A DNA stretch of 64,000 nt from an uncultured Pseudokineococcus sp. (lineage in GTDB: Bacteria > Actinomycetota > Actinomycetes > Actinomycetales > Quadrisphaeraceae). The notes beneath the pieces are model-generated. The model was not told the DNA's origin, searched no databases, and saw only the letters and a program-made list of their open reading frames with translations. Location: assembly GCF_947499845.1 (NCBI RefSeq), contig NZ_CANMPM010000001.1, positions 372,001-436,000 on the forward strand, given 5' to 3'. Numbering within the stretch: the first letter of the stretch is position 1; every line of letters begins with the position of its first letter. Both the position numbers and the translations under genes were made by a program. This document shows positions 39,969 to 48,267 of this stretch, piece by piece.

Positions 39969-40634
39969 ATGACCACCATCGCCGTCATCGGCGCCGGCCG
40001 CGGCCTGGGCCGCGCCGTCGCCCGCCGCTTCGGCTCCGAGGGCTTCTCCGTGGCCCTCCTGTCGCGCAACCAGTCCCGCGTCGACGCCCTCGCCGACGAG
40101 CTCGGCGCGGAGGGCGTGCACGCCCGCGGCTTCGCCGCCGACGTCCGCGACCCGGCCTCCCTCGCAGCGGCTCTCGAGCGGGCCACCGCCGAGCTGGGTC
40201 CGATCGAGGTGCTGCAGTACAGCCCGCTGCCGCAGAAGGACTTCATGCGGCCCGTCCTCGAGACGACGGCCGAGGACCTGCGCGGCCCGGTCGAGTTCTC
40301 GATCTACGGCCCGGTCGCCGCCGTCCACCAGGTGCTGCCCGGCATGCGGTTCCTCGGCGAGGGCAGGGGGACCCTGCTCTTCGTCAACGGCGGCTCGGCC
40401 GTCACGCCCGGCCGCGCCGTCACCGGCACGAGCGTCGCCTTCGCCGGCCAGGCCGCCTACCTCCAGCTCCTCCACGACGAGCTGCGCGACGAGGGGATCC
40501 ACGTCGCCCAGCTCGTCATCGGCGGCCAGATCGTCGAGGGCGACCCCGAGAAGGACCCGGGCGTGCTCGCCGACCACCTGTGGGACCTCCACACGGGCCG
40601 CGACCGCTTCCGGCTGCAGATCAGCGCCGACTGA
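39969..40634 (+). CDS. SDR-family protein (atypical)
   Basis: Short-chain dehydrogenase/reductase-like Rossmann protein of 221 residues. The cofactor loop G8-AGRGLG14 is present, followed by SRNQSRVD, which suggests NADP preference. The usual catalytic YxxxK is not intact: the corresponding stretch reads AAYLQLLHDEL, with Tyr but no Lys four residues on, and the loop before it is NGGSAVT. It may be a non-catalytic or divergent member. ATG at 39969 chosen because it gives the standard start; a TTG four codons upstream is possible. The SD is weak. It converges on the LLM gene with 3 nt between stops. Confidence 0.82.
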   Translation: MTTIAVIGAGRGLGRAVARRFGSEGFSVALLSRNQSRVDALADELGAEGVHARGFAADVRDPASLAAALERATAELGPIEVLQYSPLPQKDFMRPVLETTAEDLRGPVEFSIYGPVAAVHQVLPGMRFLGEGRGTLLFVNGGSAVTPGRAVTGTSVAFAGQAAYLQLLHDELRDEGIHVAQLVIGGQIVEGDPEKDPGVLADHLWDLHTGRDRFRLQISAD

Positions 40635-40637
40635 CCG

Positions 40638-41699
40638 TCAGGTCCGGCCGGCGGCGGCCCGCTCCCGGGCCGCCGCCACCGCCGGCGCGCTGAGGGAGGC
40701 CAGCATCGCGTCCGAGGCGTCCAGCGCCGCGCGGTCGGTGGTGCTCGACGTCGCCATGACCTCCTCGGCCCCCGTGGCGTCGACGAGGCGCGCCAGCACC
40801 CGCTCCACCTCGTCGGGCGCGCCGGCGACCGTGGTGCGCCCGGCGGTCTCCAGGTGCCGGCGCTCGGAGCCGGTGGGGCGCCGCTGCCGCAGGGCCTCCA
40901 CCGGCTCCAGCGGCGGGAAGGCGCCCCGGGTGCGGGCCTCGGCCATGGCCCACGCCTCGGGGAGCGCCAGGTCGGCCGCCGCGCGCGCGTCGTCGGCGAC
41001 GAGGACGTCCAGCGCCACGACCACGCGGGGTCGTGGCTCGCGCGCGGTGGGGACGAAGTCCCTGCGGTAGCCGGCGAGGGCCTCCAGCGCCGCGGCCGCC
41101 CCGTCCCCGTCCCGCTCGGGGTCGAGGAGCGGCGCCAGCAGCGGCCCGCCGACGACGACGGGCAGCCCGAGCCGCGCCGCCACGCCGAGGCCGGCGCCGG
41201 TGGCGAGGACGAGCAGCGGCACGTCGGCGCCCTGCGGACGCGCGGTGACCTCCGCGCCGCCGTCCAGGTGGGCCCGCAGCTCCTCGAGGTCCCGCGCGAA
41301 GGCGTCGTCGTCCGCCGCGACGCCCTCGCGCCGCAACGCGCGTCGCACCGGGGCGGTGAAGCCGGGGGAGCGCCCCACGCCGAGGTCCACCCGCCCGGGG
41401 TGCAGGGCCGCCAGCGTCGCGAACTGCTCCGCGACGACGAGGGGCGCGTGGTTGGGCAGCATGACGCCGCCCGAGCCCACCCGCAGGTGCGCCGTCGCCG
41501 CCAGCACCGCGCCGGCGAGCACCGCCGGCGCCGAGCCCGCGACGCCCGGGACGGCGTGGTGCTCGGCCACCCAGAAGCGGCGGAGCCCGAGCGCCTCGGC
41601 GCGCCGCGACCGCTCGACGACCCCCGTCAGGGCGAGGGCGTCGGGCTCGCCGGTGCGCGTGCGGGCGCGGTCGAGCAGGGACAGCGGGACGTCGAGCAC
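40638..41699 (-). CDS. LLM-class flavin-dependent oxidoreductase
   Basis: Luciferase-like monooxygenase family protein of 353 residues, single-component type, using FMN or F420. Visible markers are VPLSLLDRA at the N-terminus, WVAEHHAVPGVAGSAPAV, LRVGSGGVMLPNHAPLVVAEQFATL, GRVDLGVGRSPGF and a C-terminal GAPDEVERVLARLVDATGAEEVM. The substrate cannot be read. The GTG at 41699 is the only start codon close to the conserved N-terminus; no good SD is visible, so the start is moderately secure. Divergent from the S4-domain gene. Confidence 0.9.
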   Translation of the reverse strand: MLDVPLSLLDRARTRTGEPDALALTGVVERSRRAEALGLRRFWVAEHHAVPGVAGSAPAVLAGAVLAATAHLRVGSGGVMLPNHAPLVVAEQFATLAALHPGRVDLGVGRSPGFTAPVRRALRREGVAADDDAFARDLEELRAHLDGGAEVTARPQGADVPLLVLATGAGLGVAARLGLPVVVGGPLLAPLLDPERDGDGAAAALEALAGYRRDFVPTAREPRPRVVVALDVLVADDARAAADLALPEAWAMAEARTRGAFPPLEPVEALRQRRPTGSERRHLETAGRTTVAGAPDEVERVLARLVDATGAEEVMATSSTTDRAALDASDAMLASLSAPAVAAARERAAAGRT

Positions 41700-41770
41700 C
41701 TCCGCGGAACGCCACCGCCCCGGTGTCCCTTCCGCCGCGACGCGCGGGCGGACGCCGCCGTCGGGGGCGG

Positions 41771-41786
41771 CAGGATGGCGGCCGTG
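41771..41786 (+). promoter_or_regulatory. leaderless-type promoter of the S4-domain gene
   Basis: CAGGAT (41771-41776) is followed by 7 nt and GTG (41784). The same hexamer precedes priA. An ATG overlaps the hexamer itself (41775) and is the alternative start. Confidence 0.4.
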
Positions 41787-42071
41787 GACGACGCCGACGC
41801 CAGCACGCCCGACGCCAGCACGCCCGACGCCGGCCCCGCAGACGGCGACCCGGCGGGCCCCGAGCCGGCGGTCGTGCCGGTCGAGGGCGGGATCCGGCTG
41901 GGCCAGCTCCTCAAGCTCGCCTCCCTCGTCGACACGGGCGCCGACGCCAAGGAGGCGCTCGCGGCGGGCGTCGTGCGCGTCAACGGCGAGGTCGAGGTGC
42001 GCCGGGGTCGCCAGCTGGCCCCCGGGGACGTCGTCGCCGTCGACGGGGCCGGCGCCGTCCGCGTGGGCTGA
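41784..42071 (+). CDS. small S4 RNA-binding domain protein
   Basis: About 95 residues: an acidic N-terminus with a repeated DASTP unit (15-bp DNA repeat), then a single S4 domain, IRLGQLLKLASLVDTGADAKEALAAGVVRVNGEVEVRRGRQLAPGDVV. It resembles YbcJ/YaaA-type stand-alone S4 proteins that bind structured RNA; the exact target is unknown. The start is either the ATG at 41775 or the GTG at 41784; the latter sits 7 nt after CAGGAT and has no SD. It is a short gene between the LLM and PKS genes. Confidence 0.82.
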   Translation: MDDADASTPDASTPDAGPADGDPAGPEPAVVPVEGGIRLGQLLKLASLVDTGADAKEALAAGVVRVNGEVEVRRGRQLAPGDVVAVDGAGAVRVG

Positions 42072-42196
42072 GCGTCGGCCCGGGGCCGCCCCGCCACGGG
42101 GGCCGTGGAGCGCCCGCCGTCGCGACCCGGCGGGGCGCGGCGCAGGATGGGTGGCGCCGCGCAGCCCAGCGGCGGCGCGCGCCACGAAGGAGCCCC

Positions 42197-43321
42197 ATGA
42201 CCCGCATCGTCTCCGTCGGCACCGCCGTGCCGCCGCGCACGTCGGCCCAGGCGGACATCACCGACGCCTTCAGCCAGGTCATCGCCTCGGGCGGCGAGCT
42301 CGACGGCCCCCGTCGCGCCCTGCTGCACCGCCTGCACGGCAACACCGGGGTCCGCCAGCGGCACCTCGCCCTGCCGCTCGAGGAGTACCCGCAGCTCGAC
42401 GGCTTCCGCTCCGCCAACGACGCCTACGTGCGGGTCGGGCTCGAGCTGGGGGAGCGCGCCGTGCGGCAGGCCCTCGAGCGCGTCGGCCTCACGCCCCAGG
42501 ACGTCGACGTCCTCGTCCTGGCCAGCACCACGGGCGTCGCGGCGCCGTCGCTGGACGCCCGCCTCGTCGAGCCGCTGGGGCTCCGGCCGGACGTCAAGCG
42601 CATGCCGCTCTTCGGCCTCGGCTGCGTGGCCGGCGCGGCGGGCGTCGCCCGCGTGCACGACCACCTCCGCGGCGACCCGGACGCCGTCGCCGTGCTCCTC
42701 GGCGTCGAGCTCTGCTCGCTCACGGTGCAGCGCGACGACACGTCCACCGCCAACCTCGTGGCCTCCGGGCTCTTCGGCGACGGCGCCGCGGCCGTCGTCC
42801 TCCTCGGCGACCGGCGGGCCGCCGAGCTGGGGCTGCCCGGCCCCGAGGTCGTGGGCGCCCGCAGCCGCTTCTACCCCGACACCGCGGGCGTCATGGGCTG
42901 GGACGTCGGCGGCAGCGGGTTCCGCATCGTCCTCACGACGAGCGTCACCGACGTCGTCCGGCAGTACCTGGCCGACGACGTCACCGGCTTCCTCGGCGCC
43001 CACGACCTCGCGACGGGGGACGTCGCCCGCTGGGTCGCCCACCCGGGGGGGCCCAAGGTGCTCGACGCGGTGACCGAGGTCCTCGACCTGCCCGACGACG
43101 CCCTCGCCCGCTCCTGGGAGAACCTCGCCGACAACGGCAACATGTCGTCCGTCTCGGTGCTCCACGTCCTGGCCGCGACGCTCGCCGAGCCGCCCGCCGA
43201 CGGTGACCACGCGCTGATGTTCGCCATGGGGCCCGGCTTCTGCGCCGAGCTGGTCCTCCTCCGGTGGCCCGAGGCCGCGGCGGCGGGCGACGGCCGGGCC
43301 GGCGCCGCGGTGGCGGCGTGA
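42197..43321 (+). CDS. type III polyketide synthase (alkylpyrone/alkylresorcinol type)
   Basis: Chalcone-synthase-fold enzyme that extends a starter acyl-CoA with malonyl-CoA. The 374-residue protein has the complete Cys-His-Asn triad: Cys143 in GLGCVAGAAG, His282 in VAHPGGPKVL and Asn315 in DNGNMSS, plus GFGP-like MGPGFCAELV at the end. Presence of Asn and the GNMSS motif separates it from FabH. Coupling to an ICMT-like methyltransferase matches bpsA-bpsB of Bacillus and srsA-srsB of Streptomyces, which make methylated alkylpyrones or phenolic lipids. The product here is inferred by that parallel. ATG with SD GAAGGAG. Confidence 0.9.
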   Translation: MTRIVSVGTAVPPRTSAQADITDAFSQVIASGGELDGPRRALLHRLHGNTGVRQRHLALPLEEYPQLDGFRSANDAYVRVGLELGERAVRQALERVGLTPQDVDVLVLASTTGVAAPSLDARLVEPLGLRPDVKRMPLFGLGCVAGAAGVARVHDHLRGDPDAVAVLLGVELCSLTVQRDDTSTANLVASGLFGDGAAAVVLLGDRRAAELGLPGPEVVGARSRFYPDTAGVMGWDVGGSGFRIVLTTSVTDVVRQYLADDVTGFLGAHDLATGDVARWVAHPGGPKVLDAVTEVLDLPDDALARSWENLADNGNMSSVSVLHVLAATLAEPPADGDHALMFAMGPGFCAELVLLRWPEAAAAGDGRAGAAVAA

Positions 43322-43842
43322 GCGTCGGGGTCTACGCCGTCGTCGTCCTGCTCGTCGCGGTCGAGCGGCTGGTCGAGCTCGTCGTCTCGCGCCGCAACCT
43401 GGCGTGGGCGCTGCGCCGTGGCGGGTTCGAGGCCGGGCGCGGCCACTTCCCCGTCATGGTCGCCCTCCACACGGGCCTGCTCGTGGCCTGCCTCGTGGAG
43501 GTCGTCGTGGCCGACCGGCCCTTCGTGCCGGCGCTCGGGTGGACGATGCTCGCGCTGCTCGTCCTCACCGAGGGGACGCGCGCATGGGTCATCGCCACGC
43601 TGGGGCGGCAGTGGAACACCCGGGTCGTCGTCGTGCCCGGCCTGCGCCGGGTCACCCGCGGCCCCTACCGCTGGCTGAGCCACCCCAACTACGTCGTCGT
43701 CGCCGTCGAGGGCGTCGCCCTGCCGCTGGTCCACACCGCGTGGGTCACCGCCGTCGTCTTCACGGTGCTCGACGCCGCGCTCCTGCTGCTCGTGCGCATC
43801 CCGGCCGAGGAGCGGGCCCTGGCCCGCCTGCGCACCTCCTGA
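43318..43842 (+). CDS. ICMT-like (isoprenylcysteine carboxyl methyltransferase family) methyltransferase
   Basis: Integral membrane methyltransferase of 174 residues with about four or five spans and the family's C-terminal SAM region, ALGRQWNTRVVVVPGLRRVTRGPYRWLSHPNYVVVAVEG. Bacterial members beside type III PKS genes O-methylate the polyketide (BpsB, SrsB) rather than prenyl-cysteine. The GTG overlaps the PKS stop (GTGA), giving a tight two-gene operon. No flavin hydroxylase gene (SrsC-like) adjoins it. A 21-bp hairpin lies 33 nt after the stop. Confidence 0.9.
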   Translation: MSVGVYAVVVLLVAVERLVELVVSRRNLAWALRRGGFEAGRGHFPVMVALHTGLLVACLVEVVVADRPFVPALGWTMLALLVLTEGTRAWVIATLGRQWNTRVVVVPGLRRVTRGPYRWLSHPNYVVVAVEGVALPLVHTAWVTAVVFTVLDAALLLLVRIPAEERALARLRTS

Positions 43843-43875
43843 GGCGCGGTGAGTGGGCCCGCAGCAGCGGACCGG

Positions 43876-43921
43876 ACGCACGAGGGGCCCGGGAGCAGGT
43901 GCTCCCGGGCCCCTCGTGCGT
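43876..43921. terminator. strong bidirectional terminator
   Basis: Perfect 21-bp inverted repeat (left arm 43876-43896, right arm 43901-43921) with a 4-nt loop AGGT, placed between the stops of the convergent methyltransferase and catalase genes. It is the most stable hairpin noted in the window. No T-run. Confidence 0.88.
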
Positions 43922-43933
43922 GCGGTCGAGCGG

Positions 43934-45457
43934 TCAGCGCTTCTCGGCCTCGTCGCCCGGCGTCGTGGGCGAGGCGCTCGTCGTGGGGGCCGACGACGGC
44001 TTCTGCTCGCGCACGGCCTCCTCGATGCGGTCGCCCGTCTCCTTGTCGATGTTCCGCCAGTAGGCGAAGGCGCGCTCGAGCACCGGCTCGGAGACGCCGT
44101 TGAGCAGGTGGCCCGACACGTTGGTCACGAGGCGGCTGCGCGCGCCGTCGTCCATGACCTCGCGGACGAGCGTGCCGGCCTGGCCCCAGTCGTCGTCCTC
44201 GGCGTGGTCGAGGTAGGCCGTGCGCGCCGTCGGGCCGCCGGCCGTCCACCCGGGCGTCTCGCCGGCGCGCCGGGGGTCGGCCACCGGTCCGCCGACGCTG
44301 CTCGGCTGGTAGACGGGCTGCGTCGGGGGGTTCCAGCGGTACGCCATCGCCCCCTCCTTGGCGTACGTGCCGAGCGGGGCCACGGGCGCGTTGACCGGGA
44401 GCTGGGTGTAGTTGGTGCCGATGCGGTACCGGTGCGCGTCGGCGTAGCTGAACATCCGGCCCATGAGCATCTTGTCGGGGCTCGGCCCGATGCCCGGCAC
44501 CATGTTGTTGACGTCGAAGGCGGCCTGCTCGATCTGCGCGTGGAAGTTCTCGGGGTTCGTGTCCAGCGTCATCCGGCCGACCTCGACCAACGGGTAGTCC
44601 TTCTGCGACACGGTCTTCGTCACGTCGAAGATGTTGTGCCGGTAGGACTCCGCCTCGTCGACGGGGATGACCTGGACGTGCATCGTCCAGCTCGGGAAGT
44701 CGCCCTCGGCGATCTTCGCGAAGAGGTCCTGGCGGTGGTGGTCGGGCGACGCCCCGGCGATGCGGTCGGCCTCGTCCTGCTCGAGGAACTCGTTGCCCTG
44801 GTCGGTCTTGAGGTGGTACTTGACCCAGAAGGCCTCGCCCTCGGCGTTGACCCACTGGAACGTGTGCGAGCCGTAGCCGTTCATGTGGCGCCAGGTGCGC
44901 GGCACGCCGCGGTCACCCATGAGGACGACGACCTGGTGAGCGCTCTCGGGGGAGAGGGTCCAGAAGTCCCACTGCATGTCGTTGTCGCGCAGGCCGGACG
45001 CGGGCAGGCGCTTCTGCGAGCGGATGAAGTCCTGGAACTTCATGGCGTCCTTGACGAAGAACACCGGCGTGTTGTTGCCGACGAGGTCGTAGTTGCCCTC
45101 GCTCGTGTAGAACTTCAGCGCGAAGCCGCGGGGGTCGCGCCAGGTGTCCGGCGTCCCCTGCTCGCCGGCCACCGTCGAGAAGCGCGCCAGCATCCGGGTG
45201 GTCGTGCCGGGCTGGAAGAGGGCGGCGCGGGTGTACCGGCTCACGTCGCCGGTGACCTCGAAGGTGCCGAAGGCGCCGCCGCCCTTGGCGTGGACGACGC
45301 GCTCGGGCACGCGCTCGCGGTTGAACTGCGCCATCTTCTCGACGAGGTAGTGGTCCTGGAGCAGCGTCCCGCCGCCCGGGCCCTGCGTCATCGAGTGCTC
45401 GTCGCTGCCGGCGGGGATGCCGGCGTTGCTGGTGGTCCAGGTCGCCTCGGCGGTCAC
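43934..45457 (-). CDS. katA: monofunctional haem catalase
   Basis: Dismutates hydrogen peroxide in the cytoplasm. The 507-residue protein is a small-subunit catalase, with active-site His56 in [17 protein letters not shown], the distal Asn in [14 protein letters not shown] (128-129), and the proximal haem-ligand Tyr in [14 protein letters not shown]. The GTG at 45457 (minus strand) has SD AGGAGGA and gives the normal N-terminus; a longer open frame upstream is discounted. It lies downstream of a Fur-type regulator in the same direction, as catR-catA in Streptomyces coelicolor, which suggests peroxide-controlled expression. Confidence 0.95.
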   Translation of the reverse strand: MTAEATWTTSNAGIPAGSDEHSMTQGPGGGTLLQDHYLVEKMAQFNRERVPERVVHAKGGGAFGTFEVTGDVSRYTRAALFQPGTTTRMLARFSTVAGEQGTPDTWRDPRGFALKFYTSEGNYDLVGNNTPVFFVKDAMKFQDFIRSQKRLPASGLRDNDMQWDFWTLSPESAHQVVVLMGDRGVPRTWRHMNGYGSHTFQWVNAEGEAFWVKYHLKTDQGNEFLEQDEADRIAGASPDHHRQDLFAKIAEGDFPSWTMHVQVIPVDEAESYRHNIFDVTKTVSQKDYPLVEVGRMTLDTNPENFHAQIEQAAFDVNNMVPGIGPSPDKMLMGRMFSYADAHRYRIGTNYTQLPVNAPVAPLGTYAKEGAMAYRWNPPTQPVYQPSSVGGPVADPRRAGETPGWTAGGPTARTAYLDHAEDDDWGQAGTLVREVMDDGARSRLVTNVSGHLLNGVSEPVLERAFAYWRNIDKETGDRIEEAVREQKPSSAPTTSASPTTPGDEAEKR

Positions 45458-45584
45458 GGTGGGTCCTCCTGGTGGTCTGCGGGGGGAGGTCGCCGGGACG
45501 ACGACCTGCACGCCACCACCGTGCGCCGCGGGGGACCGGCCCGCATCCCCGGAGGGCGCCTCCCAGCCGGCTCCCCGCCCGCGC

Positions 45585-46061
45585 TCAGCGGGCGGAGCAG
45601 CGCGAGCAGGTGCCCCAGTAGATGACCTCGGCCTCGTCGACGACGAACCCGTCCAGGGCGGCACCGCCGCCGGTGCCCGCGCCGCGGGGGCGCGCGGGCT
45701 CGAGGCACGGCGCGGCCCCGGTGGCGCAGTCGACGTCGCGCACCTCGCCGCAGCCCCGGCACACGAGGTGGTGGTGGTTGTCGTCCACGCGCAGCTCGAA
45801 GCGCGCGGGGGAGCCCGCCGGCTCGATGCGCCGGACGAGCCCGGCGCGGTGCAGGGCGCCGAGGACGTCGTACACCGCCTGCACGGAGACGCTGCCGATG
45901 CGCTCGCGGACGCCGCGGGCGACGTCGTCGGCGTCGGCGTGGGGCTGGTCGGCCAGGACGGCGAGGGCCGCGACGCGCGGCGCGGTCGCCCGCAGGCCGG
46001 CGCCGCGGAGCAGCGCGGTGCCCTGGGCGGGCGCCGTCGGCGGGCCGGCGGGGGTGCTCAC
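45585..46061 (-). CDS. Fur-family peroxide regulator (CatR/PerR-like)
   Basis: Fur-family repressor of 158 residues. The N-terminal winged helix (about 18-90; [26 protein letters not shown]) binds DNA. The C-terminal half carries HHH at 96-98 and two CxxC zinc pairs, C101-C104 and C152-C155. Its position directly upstream of catalase matches the CatR-catA pair, so peroxide sensing is inferred. The GTG start lies 6 nt after TCAGGT with a TTGACG 17 bp further up, a complete leaderless promoter. A 127-nt gap separates it from the catalase gene. Confidence 0.92.
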   Translation of the reverse strand: MSTPAGPPTAPAQGTALLRGAGLRATAPRVAALAVLADQPHADADDVARGVRERIGSVSVQAVYDVLGALHRAGLVRRIEPAGSPARFELRVDDNHHHLVCRGCGEVRDVDCATGAAPCLEPARPRGAGTGGGAALDGFVVDEAEVIYWGTCSRCSAR

Positions 46062-46096
46062 CGGCTCACCTGACCACCCAGTCTGGAACCCGTCAA
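46061..46096 (-). promoter_or_regulatory. promoter of the Fur-family regulator gene
   Basis: On the minus strand TTGACG (46096-46091), 17-bp spacer, TCAGGT (46073-46068), then 6 nt and the GTG start (46061). Autoregulation would place an operator in or near the spacer; no clean palindrome is visible there. Confidence 0.62.
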
Positions 46097-46126
46097 GCGA
46101 AGGGGGCCGCCCGGTGGCGGGGCGGG

Positions 46127-46495
46127 TCAGCGGACGGGCCCGGTGAGGCGCTCGCCGGGGCCCTGCCCCGGCGGGTCGGGCACGACGGAGGCCTCCCGGA
46201 AGGCCAGCTGGAGGGAGCGGAGCCCGTCGCGCAGCGCGCGGGCGTGCTGGTTGCCGATGTCGGGCGCCGCGGCCGTCACGAGGCCGGCGAGGGCGCCGAT
46301 GAGCACGCGCGCCTCGGCCAGGTCGAGGTGCTCGCGCGCCTCGGGCCCCTCGGCGAGGCCGCACTTCACCGCTGCGGCGCTCATGAGGTGCACGGCCGCG
46401 GTCGTGATGACCTCCACGGAGGGCACCTCGGCGATGTCGCGCAGCTCGCGCGCTCCCTCGGCCGCGGGGTCGAGCTCGGGGGTCTGGTCAGCCAT
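46127..46495 (-). CDS. DUF1844 family protein
   Basis: 122-residue protein with the DUF1844 core: VITTAAVHLMSAAAVKCGLAE, then DLAEARVLIGALAGLVTAAAPDIG and LRDGLRSLQLAFREAS. This small helical family is conserved in actinobacteria directly upstream of and divergent from infC, as here. Its function is unknown. ATG start with GGAAGG about 9 nt upstream on the minus strand. Confidence 0.9.
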   Translation of the reverse strand: MADQTPELDPAAEGARELRDIAEVPSVEVITTAAVHLMSAAAVKCGLAEGPEAREHLDLAEARVLIGALAGLVTAAAPDIGNQHARALRDGLRSLQLAFREASVVPDPPGQGPGERLTGPVR

Positions 46496-46801
46496 GCCTG
46501 CTACCCTTCCACGCAGACCGACCGCTCCCGCGCGCCCGCCTCCCGGCGGCACGCGGGAGCGGGACGCCAAGCGGAGGCCGAGCCTCCCACCCGAGAGCGA
46601 CCCCGCCGTCCCGGCGGAGGTGGCCGGGTCCGGTCCGCGGTCGGCCCGTGACGGGCCGGTCCGCGTGCGCCCCCGTGCGCCGCCCGAGAGGCGGTGCGGG
46701 GGTGACCGGCCCCGGGTGGGCGCGCCGACGTCGACGCGTCCGCGGCGCGGGGCCCACCCTCGCTGCGGCGGTGCCGCCCGCACGCGACTAGGGAGCAGCA
46801 C
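46496..46801 (+). other. infC leader / divergent region
   Basis: 306 nt between DUF1844 and infC. A large hairpin (46670-46702) has an 8-bp inner stem including one G-T pair, a 2-nt bulge (G75, T76), a 5-bp outer CCCCC/GGGGG stem and loop CGAGA. A shorter one (CGGCCCGT/ACGGGCCG, near 46642-46658) precedes it. The infC SD GGGAG (46791-46795) closes the region. The structure is compatible with an RNA leader, but no known riboswitch or ribosomal-protein leader could be recognised. Confidence 0.5.
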
Positions 46802-47407
46802 ATCAGCGAACCGCGCATCAACGACCGGATCCGCGTCCCCGAGGTCCGACTCGTCGGTCCCGGCGGGGAGCAGGTCGGGATCGTCCGCGTCGAGGACGCC
46901 CTCCGCCTGGCCCAGGAGGCCGACCTCGACCTGGTCGAGGTCGCCCCGCAGGCGCGACCCCCCGTCTGCAAGCTCATGGACTTCGGCAAGTTCAAGTACG
47001 AGGCCGACATGAAGGCGCGCGAGGCGCGCAAGAACCAGGCCAACACGGTGCTGAAGACCGTGCGCCTGCGCCTGAAGATCGACCCGCACGACTACGCGAC
47101 GAAGAAGGGCCAGGCCGAGAAGTTCCTCTCCGCGGGGGACAAGGTCAAGGTCATGATCATGTTCCGCGGTCGCGAGCAGTCGCGCCCGGAGATGGGCTAC
47201 CGCCTCCTGCAGCGGATGGCGGCCGACGTGGAGGAGCTCGGCTCGGTCGAGAGCGCCCCCACGCAGGACGGCCGCAACATGGTCATGGTCATCGGCCCGC
47301 ACCGGAAGAAGGCCGAGGCGCGCGCCGAGCAGCGCCGTCGCCGCGACACCCCCGCCGCCGAGGCGGCGCCGGCCGAGGCCGCGGCCGCCGAGGGCCAGCA
47401 GGCCTGA
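46802..47407 (+). CDS. infC: translation initiation factor IF-3
   Basis: IF-3 binds the 30S subunit and rejects non-standard start codons. The 201-residue product shows [17 protein letters not shown], the N-domain end [18 protein letters not shown], the linker KFKYE, the C-domain [13 protein letters not shown] and [14 protein letters not shown], then an Ala/Glu-rich tail. No ATG, GTG or TTG exists in frame before residue 59, so translation must begin at ATC (46802-46804). SD GGGAG lies 6 nt upstream and the N-terminus is then that of IF-3. Rare AUU/AUC starts on infC are known and allow IF-3 to repress its own synthesis. Confidence 0.94.
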   Translation: MSEPRINDRIRVPEVRLVGPGGEQVGIVRVEDALRLAQEADLDLVEVAPQARPPVCKLMDFGKFKYEADMKAREARKNQANTVLKTVRLRLKIDPHDYATKKGQAEKFLSAGDKVKVMIMFRGREQSRPEMGYRLLQRMAADVEELGSVESAPTQDGRNMVMVIGPHRKKAEARAEQRRRRDTPAAEAAPAEAAAAEGQQA

Positions 47408-47441
47408 GGCGGCGGGCCCGCCCAGCACCACCCGCACCACC

Positions 47442-47465
47442 GCCCCCGGGGCTCACCCCGGGGGC
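47442..47465 (+). other. hairpin between infC and rpmI
   Basis: Perfect 10-bp inverted repeat GCCCCCGGGG / CCCCGGGGGC with loop CTCA, 34 nt after the infC stop and about 30 nt before rpmI. It could be an attenuator, an RNA-processing site or a binding site for ribosomal protein L20, which controls rpmI-rplT in other bacteria. Confidence 0.65.
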
Positions 47466-47495
47466 CCGCGCACGAGCATGAGGAGACCCGGCGCC

Positions 47496-47690
47496 ATGCC
47501 GAAGAACAAGACTCACAGCGGCGCCAAGAAGCGCCTGCGCCTGACCGGCACGGGCAAGGTCATGCGCGAGCGCGCCGGCCGCCGCCACCTCTTCGAGGGC
47601 AAGTCCTCCCGCGTGACCCGCCGCCTCGCCGGCGACGCCCAGGTCTCCGGCGCCGACGCCAAGACGGCACGCCGGCTCCTCGGGCGCTGA
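47496..47690 (+). CDS. rpmI: 50S ribosomal protein L35
   Basis: 64-residue basic protein beginning [13 protein letters not shown], the L35 signature, and ending ARRLLGR. The ATG at 47496 is used; an in-frame ATG six codons upstream would add residues not seen in L35. SD AGGAGA is upstream. It sits in the standard infC-rpmI-rplT order, with hairpins on both sides. Confidence 0.97.
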   Translation: MPKNKTHSGAKKRLRLTGTGKVMRERAGRRHLFEGKSSRVTRRLAGDAQVSGADAKTARRLLGR

Positions 47691-47696
47691 GCCCCC

Positions 47697-47723
47697 GCCG
47701 GGGCGGGCGTCCGACGCCCCGGC
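47697..47723 (+). other. hairpin between rpmI and rplT
   Basis: Perfect 9-bp inverted repeat GCCGGGGCG / CGCCCCGGC with a 9-nt loop, starting 6 nt after the rpmI stop. The 170-nt rpmI-rplT gap is long for this operon. It may be a processing or regulatory structure. Confidence 0.55.
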
Positions 47724-47860
47724 ACCCCGGCGGTCGCGCGAGCGACCCCACCGCCCCGACCCCGCTCGCGGGTCGGGCACCCCACCGAGCACACGCCCGC
47801 GGCGGCCCCCGGCCGCCCGGGCCCCACGGCCCCCGGGCCGAGACGACGAGGAGCACCCCA

Positions 47861-48238
47861 GTGGCACGCGTCAAGCGGGCGGTCAACGCCCAGAAGAAGC
47901 GCCGGGAGACCCTCGAGCGCGCCAGCGGCTACCGCGGCCAGCGCTCGCGGCTGTACCGCAAGGCGAAGGAGCAGGTCACCCACTCCCTCGTCTACGCCTA
48001 CCGCGACCGCAAGGCGCGCAAGGGCGACTTCCGCCGCCTGTGGATCCAGCGCATCAACGCCGGCGCGCGCGCCAACGGCATGACCTACAACCGCTTCATC
48101 CAGGGCCTCAAGGCCGCGGGTGTCGAGGTCGACCGCCGCATGCTCGCCGAGCTGGCCGTCAACGACGAGGCGGCCTTCGCGGCGCTCGTCGAGCTCTCTC
48201 GCGCCAACGTGCCGGCTCAGGCCGGCGCGGCGGCCTGA
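47861..48238 (+). CDS. rplT: 50S ribosomal protein L20
   Basis: 125-residue ribosomal protein needed early in 50S assembly. It begins (M)[27 protein letters not shown] and contains [23 protein letters not shown], both family signatures. GTG start with SD GAGGAG about 8 nt upstream. In several bacteria L20 represses its own operon by binding leader RNA; the two hairpins upstream are candidate sites. Confidence 0.97.
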   Translation: MARVKRAVNAQKKRRETLERASGYRGQRSRLYRKAKEQVTHSLVYAYRDRKARKGDFRRLWIQRINAGARANGMTYNRFIQGLKAAGVEVDRRMLAELAVNDEAAFAALVELSRANVPAQAGAAA

Positions 48239-48267
48239 GCGCAGCGACGCCGGGTCGGGCGGGCGGC

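Noticed and set aside
42197-43321. FabH (KAS III) rather than type III PKS
   Set aside because: GNMSS with Asn315 and the overall 374-residue layout fit chalcone-synthase-type enzymes; the context with an ICMT-like gene agrees.
46976-47407. Short infC starting at the internal ATG 46976
   Set aside because: This would delete the IF-3 N-domain, which is intact in frame upstream from ATC 46802 with a good SD.
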